Assembly: GCA_018058095.1 (NCBI GenBank)
Contig: JAGPCO010000005.1
Location: 1 to 64,000 of the forward strand
From: Kofleriaceae bacterium
GTDB lineage: Bacteria; Myxococcota_A; Polyangia; Haliangiales; Haliangiaceae
Direction: 5' to 3'
Length of the DNA stretch: 64,000 bases
Part shown: piece by piece, positions 1-8,124 of the stretch
Layout: each line of letters starts with the position of its first letter
How positions within the stretch are numbered: position 1 is the stretch's first letter
The notes under the pieces: generated by a model
What the model saw: only the letters and a program-made list of their open reading frames with translations
Database searches by the model: none
Told to the model about the DNA's origin: nothing
Position numbers and translations under genes: made by a program

Positions 1-510
1 CAACTCCGCGATCACCTGTCGCCGTTCGTCGGCGGACATCGCGTGGCGCAACGCCGGGAACACCACGCGCTCCTCCTGCGCCAGGTGGGCCTCGAGCTTC
101 GCCGTGAGCGCGGGCAGCACGGCCGCCAGCGCGCGCCGACCGTCGGCAGCGGTCGCGTCCTCGCTCCGCGCCGCCAGCGCGGCGTCGAGCGCCGCCAGCG
201 CGGCGGCGTGTTCGCCGTGCTCGGCGATCATGTCGTCGAGCGCGGCGTCGACCACCGGCGACCACCCGCGCAGGCGCGGCGCCAGGCTGAGCTCCTCGTC
301 GGCGACGTGCAGCGGCAGCGCCTCGGTGAAGTAGCGCCGGGTCGCGGCGCACGCCTCGGCCACCTGCCCGGCCGGGTGCTCGGTGTCCTGGCCCAGCGTC
401 GCCGCCAGCGCCAGGAAGTGGCGGATCCGACCGTGGCAGGCCTGCAGCAGGCCGAGCAGCTCGTCGTCGTCCGTGCCCGCCTGCGACGGGCGTGGTCGCA
501 GGCCGGTCAC
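1..510 (-). CDS. Hemerythrin HHE-domain protein (3' end outside window)
   Basis: Last gene of the leftward TetR operon. It starts with a GTG at 510-508 that overlaps the upstream TGA (GTGA). The visible 170 codons form a four-helix hemerythrin-like bundle with the expected ligand spacing: H26, H68 with E72, H98, and H142 with E146 in a HxxxE context (residues AHLAQEE). HHE proteins bind a di-iron centre and sense or store O2, NO or iron; which ligand applies here cannot be told. The stop codon lies beyond position 1, so the true length is unknown. Operon partners (cupin, membrane protein, TetR) suggest a small stress-responsive unit. Confidence 0.85.
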   Translation of the reverse strand, partial: MTGLRPRPSQAGTDDDELLGLLQACHGRIRHFLALAATLGQDTEHPAGQVAEACAATRRYFTEALPLHVADEELSLAPRLRGWSPVVDAALDDMIAEHGEHAAALAALDAALAARSEDATAADGRRALAAVLPALTAKLEAHLAQEERVVFPALRHAMSADERRQVIAEL

Positions 511-929
511 GCCACCTCGGGCCGGGCCCAGTGCCGCAGCGCCAGCACGCCGGTCCAGGCCACCGCGGTGGTCATCGCCAGCGCGCCGACCAGGACGAAC
601 ACCGGCGAGGTGCCGAGGTAGACCTCGCCCAGGATCCCGGCCGGCATGAGCAGGCCGGCCAGGCCGAGCGTGGCGGCGCTGGTGCGGGCCCGGTCCGACG
701 CGGCGCCGAGCCGCACCAGCACGAAGCCCAAGGCCAGGTTGAGCAGCGAGAACAGCGCGCCATGGACGTGGGCCAGGCGCGACTCGAAGTGGGCGCCGGT
801 CGAGTAGCTGGCCTGCCAGGCTTCCTTGTCGGGCGCGAAGTCGCGCAGGTAGATCAGCACGAAGCCGTAGACCATGAAGCCGGCCATCACCAGCAGGCCG
901 CCGCCGATGTTGTAGCGCCCGGTCTTCAT
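507..929 (-). CDS. Small four-helix integral membrane protein
   Basis: 140 residues with about four hydrophobic segments (roughly residues 9-28, 55-74, 84-102, 110-130) and a conserved-looking AHVHG motif at the start of the second helix. It begins at an ATG that overlaps the cupin stop (ATGA, 929-926) and its own stop overlaps the hemerythrin start, so translation is coupled on both sides. I do not recognise a named family; the His-containing second helix is reminiscent of small heme or isomerase-like membrane proteins, but that is a guess. It probably works with the downstream hemerythrin-like protein in the inner membrane. Confidence 0.75.
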   Translation of the reverse strand: MKTGRYNIGGGLLVMAGFMVYGFVLIYLRDFAPDKEAWQASYSTGAHFESRLAHVHGALFSLLNLALGFVLVRLGAASDRARTSAATLGLAGLLMPAGILGEVYLGTSPVFVLVGALAMTTAVAWTGVLALRHWARPEVA

Positions 930-1468
930 CGCCCACCTCCCGCGCCGGCGCCCACCGGCGGCTGTGCCGTCACCGCGTGGTGGACCAGCAGCACCAGGTC
1001 GGTGCCCGGATCGGGCTCGACCAGGTGCGGCACCCGAGCCGCCAGGCCGACGGCGTGGCCGGCGTCGAGGCGCAGGCGCTGGCCGCTGGCGAGCACGGTG
1101 CCGGCGCCGCGCAGCGCGACGATCGTCACCGCCGCCGGCGCGTCGTGTTCGGGCAGGACCTCACCGGCGCGCAGGACGATGGTCGCGACCTTGAGGCCGG
1201 CCCCGGTCCACGCCACCCTGGCCTCGCGCGCGGGGCCGGGGCCGAGCGTGGCTGGGACCTCGAAGACTTGCACTGGCGGCCCGCTCGCAACCGCGGGTGC
1301 GTCGTGCGCGTGGTCAGACTCGGCGCTCGACGGGTGGCGTGAGGTGGCGCCGGCGGCGACGGGAGGTGGCGTGGCGGGCCCGGCGCAGGCCGCGAAAGTC
1401 AGGGCGGCGACGAGCCAAGGCCAGCGAGTCGGTGTGATCAGGAGACGGGGAAGGGAGGAGGGGTTCAT
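926..1468 (-). CDS. Cupin-domain lipoprotein
   Basis: 180 residues. A signal peptide (basic N-terminus, hydrophobic 17-27) ends in lipobox TFAAC with Cys28. After a Pro/Ala/His-rich linker a single cupin fold covers about residues 75-165; visible cupin features are the glycine turn in RAGEVLPEHDAP and the second motif near RVPHLVEPDPG. Cupins of this type bind a metal through His/Glu side chains; here H106 of PEHD and the later His are candidates. The ATG at 1468 overlaps the TetR stop (ATGA). Likely an envelope-anchored sensor or small-molecule binding protein controlled by the adjacent TetR. Confidence 0.75.
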   Translation of the reverse strand: MNPSSLPRLLITPTRWPWLVAALTFAACAGPATPPPVAAGATSRHPSSAESDHAHDAPAVASGPPVQVFEVPATLGPGPAREARVAWTGAGLKVATIVLRAGEVLPEHDAPAAVTIVALRGAGTVLASGQRLRLDAGHAVGLAARVPHLVEPDPGTDLVLLVHHAVTAQPPVGAGAGGGR

Positions 1469-2112
1469 CGCGTCGCTGCCTTTCGTGGCCGCCGTGGCGG
1501 CCGTTGCGCCGACCCGGTGGGGGCCAGCAGGGTGAGGAGGCCGGCGCGCACGGCGCGGCCGCGCTCGTCGGCACCGGCGCCATCGGACGAGGCGTGGCGC
1601 CCGCCCAGGGCCAGCGCCTGCACCGTGCCCATCACGATCGTCGCCAGCACCTCGGCCTCGAGGTCGGCGCGGAACAGGCCCGCGGCCTGGCCGTCTCGCA
1701 CGCAGGTCCGGACGAAGGTGCGGGTGCGGCCGACGCAGGCCGCCAGCCGGGCCGAGCCGTCGCTCGGCAGCGCCAGCTGGAACTGCTCCGACAGCACCAG
1801 GCGGAGGATGCCGCGCTGCTGCCCGACGGCAGCCGCGCGCGCCTCGATGAAGGCGACCAGGCGCCGGTCGGCCGGCAACGCCGGCTCCGGCAGCGTGGCG
1901 TCTAGCACCTGCTCGACCCGCGCCACCACCGCCGCGAGCAGGGCCTCCAGCGACGGGAAGTGGCGGAAGATCGCGCCGGTGCTGAGCCCGACCGCGTCGG
2001 CCAGCGCCCGGGTCGACAGCGTTGCGATGCCACGGCTGGCGATCAGGCGCAGGGCGGCGTCCACCAGCTCGAGCTGGCGCTCCTTGGTCGGGCGGCGTGG
2101 GGTCGACACCAT
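1465..2112 (-). CDS. TetR/AcrR-family transcriptional repressor
   Basis: 215 residues. The N-terminal HTH is clear: TLSTRALADAVGLSTGAIFRHF at about residues 32-53, the TetR signature with the recognition helix ending in YxHF-like FRHF. The C-terminal half is the usual variable ligand/dimer domain. First gene of a four-gene operon whose members all overlap by ATGA/GTGA. A palindrome (2118-2131) lies immediately upstream, inside a promoter whose -10 ends six bases before a GTG at 2109, so the mRNA may be leaderless from codon 2; ATG 2112 is the formal choice. The open frame continues upstream to 2337, but this part has no family features and crosses the operator. Expected to repress its own operon. 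Confidence 0.88.
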   Translation of the reverse strand: MVSTPRRPTKERQLELVDAALRLIASRGIATLSTRALADAVGLSTGAIFRHFPSLEALLAAVVARVEQVLDATLPEPALPADRRLVAFIEARAAAVGQQRGILRLVLSEQFQLALPSDGSARLAACVGRTRTFVRTCVRDGQAAGLFRADLEAEVLATIVMGTVQALALGGRHASSDGAGADERGRAVRAGLLTLLAPTGSAQRPPRRPRKAATR

Positions 2113-2115
2113 AAG

Positions 2116-2144
2116 AGAGTAAGTGCTTACTTGCAGTCTGGCAA
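2116..2144 (-). promoter_or_regulatory. TetR promoter with embedded palindromic operator
   Basis: Reading leftward: -35 TTGCCA (2144-2139), 17-base spacer, -10 TACTCT (2121-2116). The perfect inverted repeat AGTAAG-TG-CTTACT (2118-2131) overlaps the -10 and spacer, a typical TetR autorepression site. The box ends six bases before GTG 2109. Promoter strength is inferred from base match only. Confidence 0.65.
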
Positions 2145-2360
2145 GCGCCGCGTCGCCCTGGCGGATCGAGTGGCCGGGTCGCCAGGCCCAGGCGCGCTCG
2201 CGATCGAGGGTGGCGACTCGCCTGGCCAGCCGCGGCGCGTCGCGCGCGATCACGGCGGCTTGGGGTGCCGAGGCTGGTTCGGGGCGTCGATCGGTCTGAC
2301 CGATCGACATGACCGGGGTGCCCACGACGAGTGGCACATGCGGTGCAACCCAGGGTCGAC

Positions 2361-4919
2361 ATGCGCCACCTCACTCGCCGCCTGCTCGCTGCTCTGTGCT
2401 TCACCGCCGCCGCCGCCGCCACCACGGCGTGCACGGGCCCTGACTACGACGAGCTGGCGATCGACTGCGAGGGCAAGTGCGACGGCCTCAGCTCGATCCG
2501 GGCCCTGGTCGCCGACGCCAAGAAGCTCGACCTGCAGGACCTGGCCGGCATCGGCGCGGGCTACGCGACCGAGGCGCTCAACGACGCGCTGTCGTCGTCG
2601 CAGTATGGCGGCCTGCAGCTCAGCCCGACCGAGCTGTACGCGCCGGCCTCGGTCGCCGCCGGTGACCTCACGCTCAAGAACCTCGACACCCTGGTGTCGG
2701 GCCTGGCGGCTCGGCTGGGAGAGAGCGCGCTGACCACCGAGGTCAACGCCATCCGCGCCGACTACCTGCAGAGCAGCGGCAAGAAGGCCTACGCCGAGAG
2801 CTCGTTCCGCATCCGCGCCAGCCTGGGCCACGCCTGGAACGTGGCCAGCCGCGGCTTCGGCGAGGACGCCACCGCGTCGGCCACGCTCGGCTTCGCCGCC
2901 GACGCCGACCTCGAGGCGCGGATCATCGCCGCCCACGGCAACGAGTACCGGGCCCTGTCGAGCGCGCCGCTGGCCGCCATCAAGACCGCGCGTGGCTTCG
3001 TGCTGCCGCGCAGCAGCGAGGACCTGCGGGCCATGGCCCCGGGCGAGTCGTTCGCCCTGGCCGGGCGCGGCCGCCTCGGCATCAACCTCGGCGCCGGAGT
3101 GCCCATCCTGATCGCCAACCCGGCCTCGTGGCTGACCTACAGCCTGGTCATCACCGCCGGCCTGCGGGCCCAGCTCGAAGGCGAGATGGACGTGCAGCTG
3201 GTCCGGCTGCGCGGCGACGAGGTGGTGATCGACGTCGGCGTGCAGAAGTCGCGGCTGGCCCAGGCCTACGTCGCCCTCAGCGATGGCTGGGGCGTGTCGG
3301 GCCTGGTCGAGCGCCGGGTCAACATCGGCGGGGCCCAGGTCGACCTCGGCCGCCTGGTCGACAAGGCGGTGTCGTCGCGGATCAACGCCAAGCTCAGCCT
3401 GATCGACGCTTCGGTGTCGCGCACGCAGACGGCGATGCGTATGTCGGTCGCGCGCCTGCGCTTCGACCTCGGCGGTGACGACCCGACCGGGGCGCGCGAG
3501 CAGGCGCTGGCCCAGGCCCTGCGCGGCGACGTCCGCCTGGCCCAGGCCCTGGCCGCGCGCGGCGACGCCGGCGTCATCGCCGACTTCGACATGGTGCGCT
3601 CGGGCGCCTCGGCCATCTCCTACGCCGGCGTCGACGTGCTCGGCATGAAGTTCTACCGCGAGCGGGCCGCCAGCGAGGGCTCGGCCACCATCCAGACCCC
3701 CGGCGGCGCGCTCGCCCTCATGTGGGAGAGCCTGCACCGCGAGTCGGGCTGGTTCTTCACCTCGCACGGGTTCACGCGGGTCGGCGTGGCCGGCCTGCGC
3801 TTCGACGCGCGCGAGCCCGGCGTGGCCAAGGGCGAGACCAACCTGTTCCTGCAGACGCAGGAGGGTGACGAGCACATGGAGCGCGACAAGGTCATCGACC
3901 AGATCGACTCGATCATCGTCGCCATGGCCGGGCGCGACGCGCTGGCCGCCCTCGAGCGCAAGGGCAACCAGCTCGAGCGCTACATCGTCGAGCGCTGCCC
4001 GCTGCCGGTCGATCCGCCCGGCGGCGGCCAGGCCCCGGCCTTCAGCGAGAGCTGCAACCTGAACCTCATCCGCAACGACGCCCAGGTCGCCTCGCTGCGG
4101 GCCGGCGCCCTGGCCGACTTTGACGCCGCCATCACCGGCCTGCCGACCCAGGCCCAGGACCTGCTGCACGGCCTGGGTGACCTGCGCCTGGCCTCGCAGT
4201 CGATCGAAGATCCGCGCGACCTGGCGGCCGGGCCGACCGCGTCGTTCGTGTTCGACTTCCGGCTCGACGACACCGCCCTGCGCCAGGTCATGCGGCAGGA
4301 GAAGCAGGCGCTGACCAACGCCGTGGTCCGCCTGATGGAGGCGACCCAGCTCGACCGCGTCGGCGCCAGCGACGCCGGCGCGGCGCGGGCCGAGATCGCC
4401 GAGCGCTCACGCGCCACCGCGCGGGCCATGGGCGACATCTTCGCCAAGCACGCCGACCAGTACCAGCGCCTGCTGTCGATCGACGGCGCCTCGATCGAGG
4501 GCCTGGGGCCCATCGGCGCCAACGCGCTCGAGCTGCGCTTCGCGGTCGACTCTGGCAACCGCCCGCTGTACGACCGCGCGGTCAGCAGCTCGGTCGCGCA
4601 GTCGCGGGCCCAGGTGGTCGGCGCCCTGTTCGACGAGCTGCGGGCCAAGGCCAAGGACATGCCGTCGTCGGGCGGCAGCCGGGCCGCGCACCCCGAGCAG
4701 ATCGCCTCGTACGGCCTCATGTCGCTGGCCCCGGTCACCAGCACCGAGGCCCGGGTCAGCTTCAAGACCGACAACGACAGCTGCTTCATCTGCCCGTCGC
4801 GCGACCGCTACGACGAGGCCGGCTTCGCCAGCCTCGATCGCTTCGCCAAGGGCCCCGACGCCTCGCCCATCGCCGCCGGCCTGTTCGACGTCGACGCCAT
4901 CATCGACGCGCCGCGCTAG
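2361..4919 (+). CDS. Large lipoprotein of unknown function
   Basis: 852 residues. Start chosen at ATG 2361 because it gives a classical lipoprotein signal (MRHLTRRLL, hydrophobic stretch, lipobox TTAC with Cys near 24); the frame is open for ten codons upstream. The mature protein is soluble-looking, mixed alpha/beta, with few Cys. Four Cys stand out: an early pair in AIDCEGKCDGL, which looks like a small metal or disulfide site, and a late CFIC in NDSCFICPSRDRYDE at about residues 809-812. I recognise no domain. Probably anchored in the outer membrane, facing the periplasm or surface. It stands alone, divergent from the TetR operon. Confidence 0.8.
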   Translation: MRHLTRRLLAALCFTAAAAATTACTGPDYDELAIDCEGKCDGLSSIRALVADAKKLDLQDLAGIGAGYATEALNDALSSSQYGGLQLSPTELYAPASVAAGDLTLKNLDTLVSGLAARLGESALTTEVNAIRADYLQSSGKKAYAESSFRIRASLGHAWNVASRGFGEDATASATLGFAADADLEARIIAAHGNEYRALSSAPLAAIKTARGFVLPRSSEDLRAMAPGESFALAGRGRLGINLGAGVPILIANPASWLTYSLVITAGLRAQLEGEMDVQLVRLRGDEVVIDVGVQKSRLAQAYVALSDGWGVSGLVERRVNIGGAQVDLGRLVDKAVSSRINAKLSLIDASVSRTQTAMRMSVARLRFDLGGDDPTGAREQALAQALRGDVRLAQALAARGDAGVIADFDMVRSGASAISYAGVDVLGMKFYRERAASEGSATIQTPGGALALMWESLHRESGWFFTSHGFTRVGVAGLRFDAREPGVAKGETNLFLQTQEGDEHMERDKVIDQIDSIIVAMAGRDALAALERKGNQLERYIVERCPLPVDPPGGGQAPAFSESCNLNLIRNDAQVASLRAGALADFDAAITGLPTQAQDLLHGLGDLRLASQSIEDPRDLAAGPTASFVFDFRLDDTALRQVMRQEKQALTNAVVRLMEATQLDRVGASDAGAARAEIAERSRATARAMGDIFAKHADQYQRLLSIDGASIEGLGPIGANALELRFAVDSGNRPLYDRAVSSSVAQSRAQVVGALFDELRAKAKDMPSSGGSRAAHPEQIASYGLMSLAPVTSTEARVSFKTDNDSCFICPSRDRYDEAGFASLDRFAKGPDASPIAAGLFDVDAIIDAPR

Positions 4920-5079
4920 CAGTCCGACTCCGGCAGGAGCGAGCCCGCGGGTCGCGAGCGACGACGACCGCGCCGGCAGCAGTCCCCTCGATGGCGGTCG
5001 CGCCGCCGCCCCCGACGCGAGCGGCCCGGCCTGCTCGGAGTCCGACCCCGCAACAGGGCACGCGAACCACGGCGACGGC

Positions 5080-5246
5080 GCCTGCCCACAGCGGTCCCGC
5101 CGGGGACTGTGGTGGCTTCCCAACCGGATTCTTTCGAATCCGTCCCTGACCCCACCCGGCGGAGCCGGGTGTCAGGGTCACGGTCCAGGGTGAAAACACC
5201 CTCAGGGCCCTCCTACTCAGGCCCGGGCGGACTGCTGTGGGCAGGC
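5080..5246. repeat. 167-base palindromic island (REPIN/MITE-like)
   Basis: Bounded by an 18-base inverted repeat with one mismatch: GCCTGCCCACAGCGGTCC (5080-5097) against the complement of 5229-5246. Inside are at least four stem-loops in a row: CCACAG..CTGTGG (5087-5112), GGATTC-TTTC-GAATCC (5126-5141), a long stem around 5143-5177 (CCCTGAC..GTCAGGG with CCCGG/CCGGG), and AGGGTG-AAAA-CACCCT (5186-5201). The adjacent RAYT transposase makes REP/REPIN origin the leading idea; other genome copies cannot be checked here. Confidence 0.6.
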
Positions 5247-5400
5247 GCTCCCCCTCTCCACGCGCCGCACCGCCCCTCCACGCCGCGCGCCTGTCCACAG
5301 CAGAAGGCTTTAGCCGACGCCCGGGCCGGTCCACGCCCGGAATCGCCGCGCCGAGCGTGCATGCATCCCGGAAATTCGCCTCCCGCCCGACGAAAACCCG

Positions 5401-5429
5401 TTGCCATCATCGCCGCGACAATATATAAG
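5401..5429 (+). promoter_or_regulatory. RAYT promoter, leaderless geometry
   Basis: -35 TTGCCA (5401-5406), 17-base spacer, -10 TATAAG (5424-5429; five of six bases of the sigma70 consensus). The ATG of the RAYT follows after exactly six bases, so transcription should begin at or next to the start codon. No Shine-Dalgarno sequence is present. Confidence 0.7.
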
Positions 5430-5435
5430 CCCTAA

Positions 5436-6254
5436 ATGTTTCCATCCGCCGCCCGTCCCCGCAGCGACCGCCGTCGCCGCGCCGTGCCGGCCGGGGCCCA
5501 GGTCAGCTTCGACGACCTCATCCGCGGCATCACCCCGCCGCCGCGTCAGCCACGCCTGCGCCGCCGCGGCCGCCCGCCCATGCAGCACCGCAACTCGGTC
5601 AAGCGCTGCCGGAGACCTCGCTTCGCGAGGACCACCGTCCACCACGTCAGCCTGCGCACCGTCGACACCCTGCCCAACCTGCGCACCCGCGCCGGCCTCG
5701 ACGTCCTGGAACGCGCCCTGCTCGGCGCGCGCGACCACACCCGCGTCACCGGCTTCCGCGTCCTGCACTACGCCCTCGAGGGCAACCACCTCCACCTCAT
5801 CGTCGAGGCCGACGATGACACTGCGCTGTCGCGCGGCATGAAGGGCCTGGCGATCCGCCTGGCCCGCGGCTGGAACTCCGCGTTCGGCCGGCGCGGTCGC
5901 GTCTTTTCCGACCGCTACCACGCCCGCCCGGTCACCTCGCCGACGCAGATGCGCAACACCCTGCGCTACGTGCTCTTCAATCACGTGAGTCACTCCATCC
6001 GGGATTGGCAGGCGAATCGCGGCCAGCTACGCCAGCGCCTGCGCTTCTTCGAGCCCGACCGCTGGTCGTCGGGTCGATGGTTCCCGACGAAGTCGGGTGT
6101 CTGGGTCATCGACGGGTCGCCGCCGCCCGCTGGCTCCCCGGTGTCCCCTCCCTCCACCTGGCTCGCCCGCGAGGGCTGGCTCCGCGCTGGCGGGCCGATC
6201 GATCCGGTCGAGCTGCTGGACCGACGGCCTCCACGCCCTCCACGCGCGCGATGA
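5436..6254 (+). CDS. REP-associated tyrosine transposase (RAYT, IS200/TnpA_REP family)
   Basis: 272 residues. The Y1 HUH-nuclease core occupies about residues 62-190. The metal-binding HUH pair is HLH 118-120 in EGNHLHLIVEA, and the single catalytic tyrosine is most likely Y178 in TLRYVLFNHVSH, the position equivalent to the Tyr in RAYT LRYIHxNP motifs. DRYHARPV (159-166) is the usual family spacer motif. The Arg-rich N-terminus (1-60) and Pro-rich C-terminus (200-272) are longer than in enterobacterial RAYTs. RAYTs are domesticated single-copy relatives of IS200 that cut REP hairpins; the hairpin island just upstream fits. No terminal ends or partner gene are visible, so it is not a complete IS. 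Confidence 0.88.
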   Translation: MFPSAARPRSDRRRRAVPAGAQVSFDDLIRGITPPPRQPRLRRRGRPPMQHRNSVKRCRRPRFARTTVHHVSLRTVDTLPNLRTRAGLDVLERALLGARDHTRVTGFRVLHYALEGNHLHLIVEADDDTALSRGMKGLAIRLARGWNSAFGRRGRVFSDRYHARPVTSPTQMRNTLRYVLFNHVSHSIRDWQANRGQLRQRLRFFEPDRWSSGRWFPTKSGVWVIDGSPPPAGSPVSPPSTWLAREGWLRAGGPIDPVELLDRRPPRPPRAR

Positions 6255-6300
6255 CGGTTCCCCGTCTCCTGAGCGTGTCGGACTCCTGGCAGACCACCTA

Positions 6301-6337
6301 GATCAGGCACGGGCACGGGGCACGGGTACGGGGCAGG
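6301..6337. repeat. Degenerate GGGCAC hexamer repeat
   Basis: Tandem GGCACGGG/GGTACGGGG units directly after GATC. An inverted counterpart built of GTGCCC units, ending in GATC, lies at 8125-8160 on the other side of the two-gene operon. Simple-sequence tract with no coding role. Confidence 0.5.
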
Positions 6338-6396
6338 GCGACCTCGAACCGCCTGCGGCGTTTCTCGGCACCCTGCGGGCGTGGGAGGATGCGGCC

Positions 6397-7191
6397 ATGT
6401 CCGCACCGCCGGCCGACGATCCGATCACCGTCGACGCCCTCACCGGCGGGCCGGGCGGGTGGAGCCTGCGCCAGCGCAAGCGCGGCCACCGCCACAGCAC
6501 CGACGATCTCCTGACCGGCTGGTACGCGCTCGAGGTCGCGCCGGCGCCGCGTCGCCTGCTCGACCTCGGCGCCGGCATCGGCGGCGTCGGCCTGATCGCG
6601 CTGTGGCGCGCACCCGGCGCCAGCCTGGTGGCGATCGAGGCACAGGAGATCAGCCACCACCTCCTGGTCGAGAACGTCGCCGCCAACCAGCTGGGCGACC
6701 GGGTCCAGCCCGTCCTGGGTGACCTGCGTGAGGTGCGCCTGGGCCCCGACTTCGACCTGGTCACCGGCAGTCCGCCGTACTGGGACGTGGCCGACGGCGT
6801 GGTCCCGGCCGACCCGCAGAAGGCTCACGCCCGGTTCGAGCTGCGCGGCGACGTGCGCGACTACGCGCGGGCGGCCCGGGCCCACCTCACCCCGACCGGG
6901 CACTTCGTGTTGTGCTTCCCGACCGTGCAGCGGGCGCGGGCCGAGGCCGCGCTGGCGGCGGCCGACCTGGCGCTGGTGCGGGCGCGCGACGTGGTGCCGC
7001 GCGCCGGCGCCGCGCCGCTGTTCTCGCTGCTGGCGGCGACGCCGGTGCGCCCCGGGCTGGCGGCGCCGATCGAGGAGCCGGTCCACGTGGTGCGCGACGC
7101 CGCCGGGGCGCCGACCGCGGCGCACCAGGCGGTGCGAGCCAGCCTGGGGTTCGCGTCGACCGGAGCGCCTGCGGTAGGCTCGGCGCCATGA
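6397..7191 (+). CDS. TrmN6/YfiC-like N6-adenine methyltransferase
   Basis: 264 residues. Class I SAM-dependent Rossmann fold: motif I DLGAGIGGVG (56-65), the acidic motif II end EAQE (81-84), and the catalytic N/S-PPY motif as SPPY (125-128), which places it with N6-adenine methyltransferases acting on nucleic acid. The N-terminal QRKRGHRHSTDDLLTG (residues 26-41) matches the conserved TrmN6 start, where the RH..TD motif contacts substrate or SAM. In E. coli TrmN6 methylates A37 of tRNA-Val; substrate here is inferred. Its stop overlaps the next start (ATGA, 7188-7191), so it is translationally coupled to the asparaginase-like gene. Start at ATG 6397; the upstream frame is open but contains only the hexamer repeat. 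Confidence 0.8.
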   Translation: MSAPPADDPITVDALTGGPGGWSLRQRKRGHRHSTDDLLTGWYALEVAPAPRRLLDLGAGIGGVGLIALWRAPGASLVAIEAQEISHHLLVENVAANQLGDRVQPVLGDLREVRLGPDFDLVTGSPPYWDVADGVVPADPQKAHARFELRGDVRDYARAARAHLTPTGHFVLCFPTVQRARAEAALAAADLALVRARDVVPRAGAAPLFSLLAATPVRPGLAAPIEEPVHVVRDAAGAPTAAHQAVRASLGFASTGAPAVGSAP

Positions 7192-8078
7192 TCCTCGTCC
7201 ATGGTGGAGCCGGGCAGCTCACGCCCGATCGTCACGATCGCCTGCGTGCCGGCGTACGCGCCGCCGCCGCCGCTGGCCGCGCCGTGCTCGACCGCGGCGG
7301 CGTCGCCCTCGACGCGGTGGTGGCGGCGGTGCGCCTGCTCGAGGACGACCCGGAGTTTGGCGCCGGCCTCGGCTCGGCCCTGACCCGCGACGGCACGGTC
7401 GAGACCTGCGCCTCGGTCATGGACGGCCGTCGCCGCCGCGCCGGCGCGGTCGCCGCCGCGCCCGACCTCGGCATGCCGGTCATCGTCGCGCGGGCGGTGA
7501 TGGAGCAGGGCGAACACGTCATCCTCGCCGGCGCCGCCGCCCAGCGTTACGCCGCCGAGATCGGCCTGGCCCCGGCCGCGCCCGGCGCGCTCATCACGCC
7601 GCGCGCCCACGCCCAGCTGCACGAGCTGGCCCGGGCCGGCGGCACCGCGGCGGCGCAGGCGGCGCTCGGCGAGGGCGGCGGGGTCGGGGCGGTGGCGCGT
7701 GACCGCCAGGGTGGCTTCGCCGCCGCCACCTCGGCCGGCGGCACCATCTATCGCCGGCCTGGCTGCATCGACGACTCGTGCGTGCCCGGCGTCGGCACCT
7801 GGGCCGACGAGGAGGTCGCGGTGTCGACCAGCGGCGGCGAGGCGCTGTTCCGCACCGCGCTGGCCCACGACATCGCCCGTCGCGTCGGTGACGGCACCGG
7901 CCTGCGGGTCGCCGTGAAGGAGGCGTTCGCCCGCCTGCGCGAGGTCGCCCCAACCGGCGCCGCCGGCGCCATCGTCGTCAGCCGCGACGCCTGGGTCGCC
8001 CTGCAGCTCGGCCCGGCCATGCCGGTGGCGTGGATCGACGACTTCGGCCCGGGCGACGCCCTCGGCTTCCCGGCCTAG
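7188..8078 (+). CDS. Isoaspartyl peptidase/L-asparaginase homologue lacking the catalytic threonine
   Basis: 296 residues, Ntn-hydrolase fold of the plant-type asparaginase (IaaA) family: N-terminal ILVHGGAG (2-9), ALDAVVAAVRLLEDDPEFGAGLGS and the region around residues 163-185. In active enzymes the autoprocessing site reads GTVGAVA, with the Thr as nucleophile. Here it reads GGGVGAVARD, so Gly165 replaces the Thr; the second Thr of the ATSTGG motif is Ala (ATSAGG), and the substrate loop GRVGDSP is replaced by GCIDDSC. Autocleavage and hydrolysis by the known mechanism should be impossible. Either a pseudoenzyme or an altered activity. Reading frame is intact and codon use normal, so it is probably expressed, coupled to the methyltransferase. 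Confidence 0.85.
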   Translation: MILVHGGAGQLTPDRHDRLRAGVRAAAAAGRAVLDRGGVALDAVVAAVRLLEDDPEFGAGLGSALTRDGTVETCASVMDGRRRRAGAVAAAPDLGMPVIVARAVMEQGEHVILAGAAAQRYAAEIGLAPAAPGALITPRAHAQLHELARAGGTAAAQAALGEGGGVGAVARDRQGGFAAATSAGGTIYRRPGCIDDSCVPGVGTWADEEVAVSTSGGEALFRTALAHDIARRVGDGTGLRVAVKEAFARLREVAPTGAAGAIVVSRDAWVALQLGPAMPVAWIDDFGPGDALGFPA

Positions 8079-8124
8079 CAGGACGCTGAGAAACGCCGCG
8101 CAGCGGCGGTTCTCGCGTCCTGCT
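8077..8124. repeat. Long imperfect hairpin at operon end (REP-like or terminator)
   Basis: Arms AGCAGGACG..TGAGAA..CGCCGC and GCGGCG..TTCTC..CGTCCTGCT pair over about 22 bases around a short GCA loop, beginning at the last stop codon. There is no U tract, so either a Rho-independent-like stop of unusual kind or a REP element; compare 47499-47567, which has the same CTGA(G/A)AA inner sequence. Confidence 0.55.

Larger units (their letters stand above)
4920..5435. other. 516-base gene-free gap rich in palindromes
   Basis: No convincing coding sequence. The gap holds an inverted-repeat-bounded element (5080-5246, listed separately), short inverted repeats near 4918-4926 (AGCAGTCCG) that pair with 5228-5236 (CGGACTGCT), another CTGTCCACAGCAG copy-like stretch at 5291-5303, and the RAYT promoter at its right end. 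Base composition drops only in the last 80 bases. Confidence 0.7.

Noticed and set aside
926-2434. 502-codon open frame on the minus strand containing cupin and TetR regions
   Set aside because: Only the last 180 codons code for the cupin lipoprotein; the rest is Arg/Pro-rich shadow of the TetR gene, as is common at this GC content.
5436-6254. Complete IS200/IS605 insertion sequence
   Set aside because: No TnpB, no defined left and right ends; long extra N- and C-termini and a single isolated gene fit a RAYT better.
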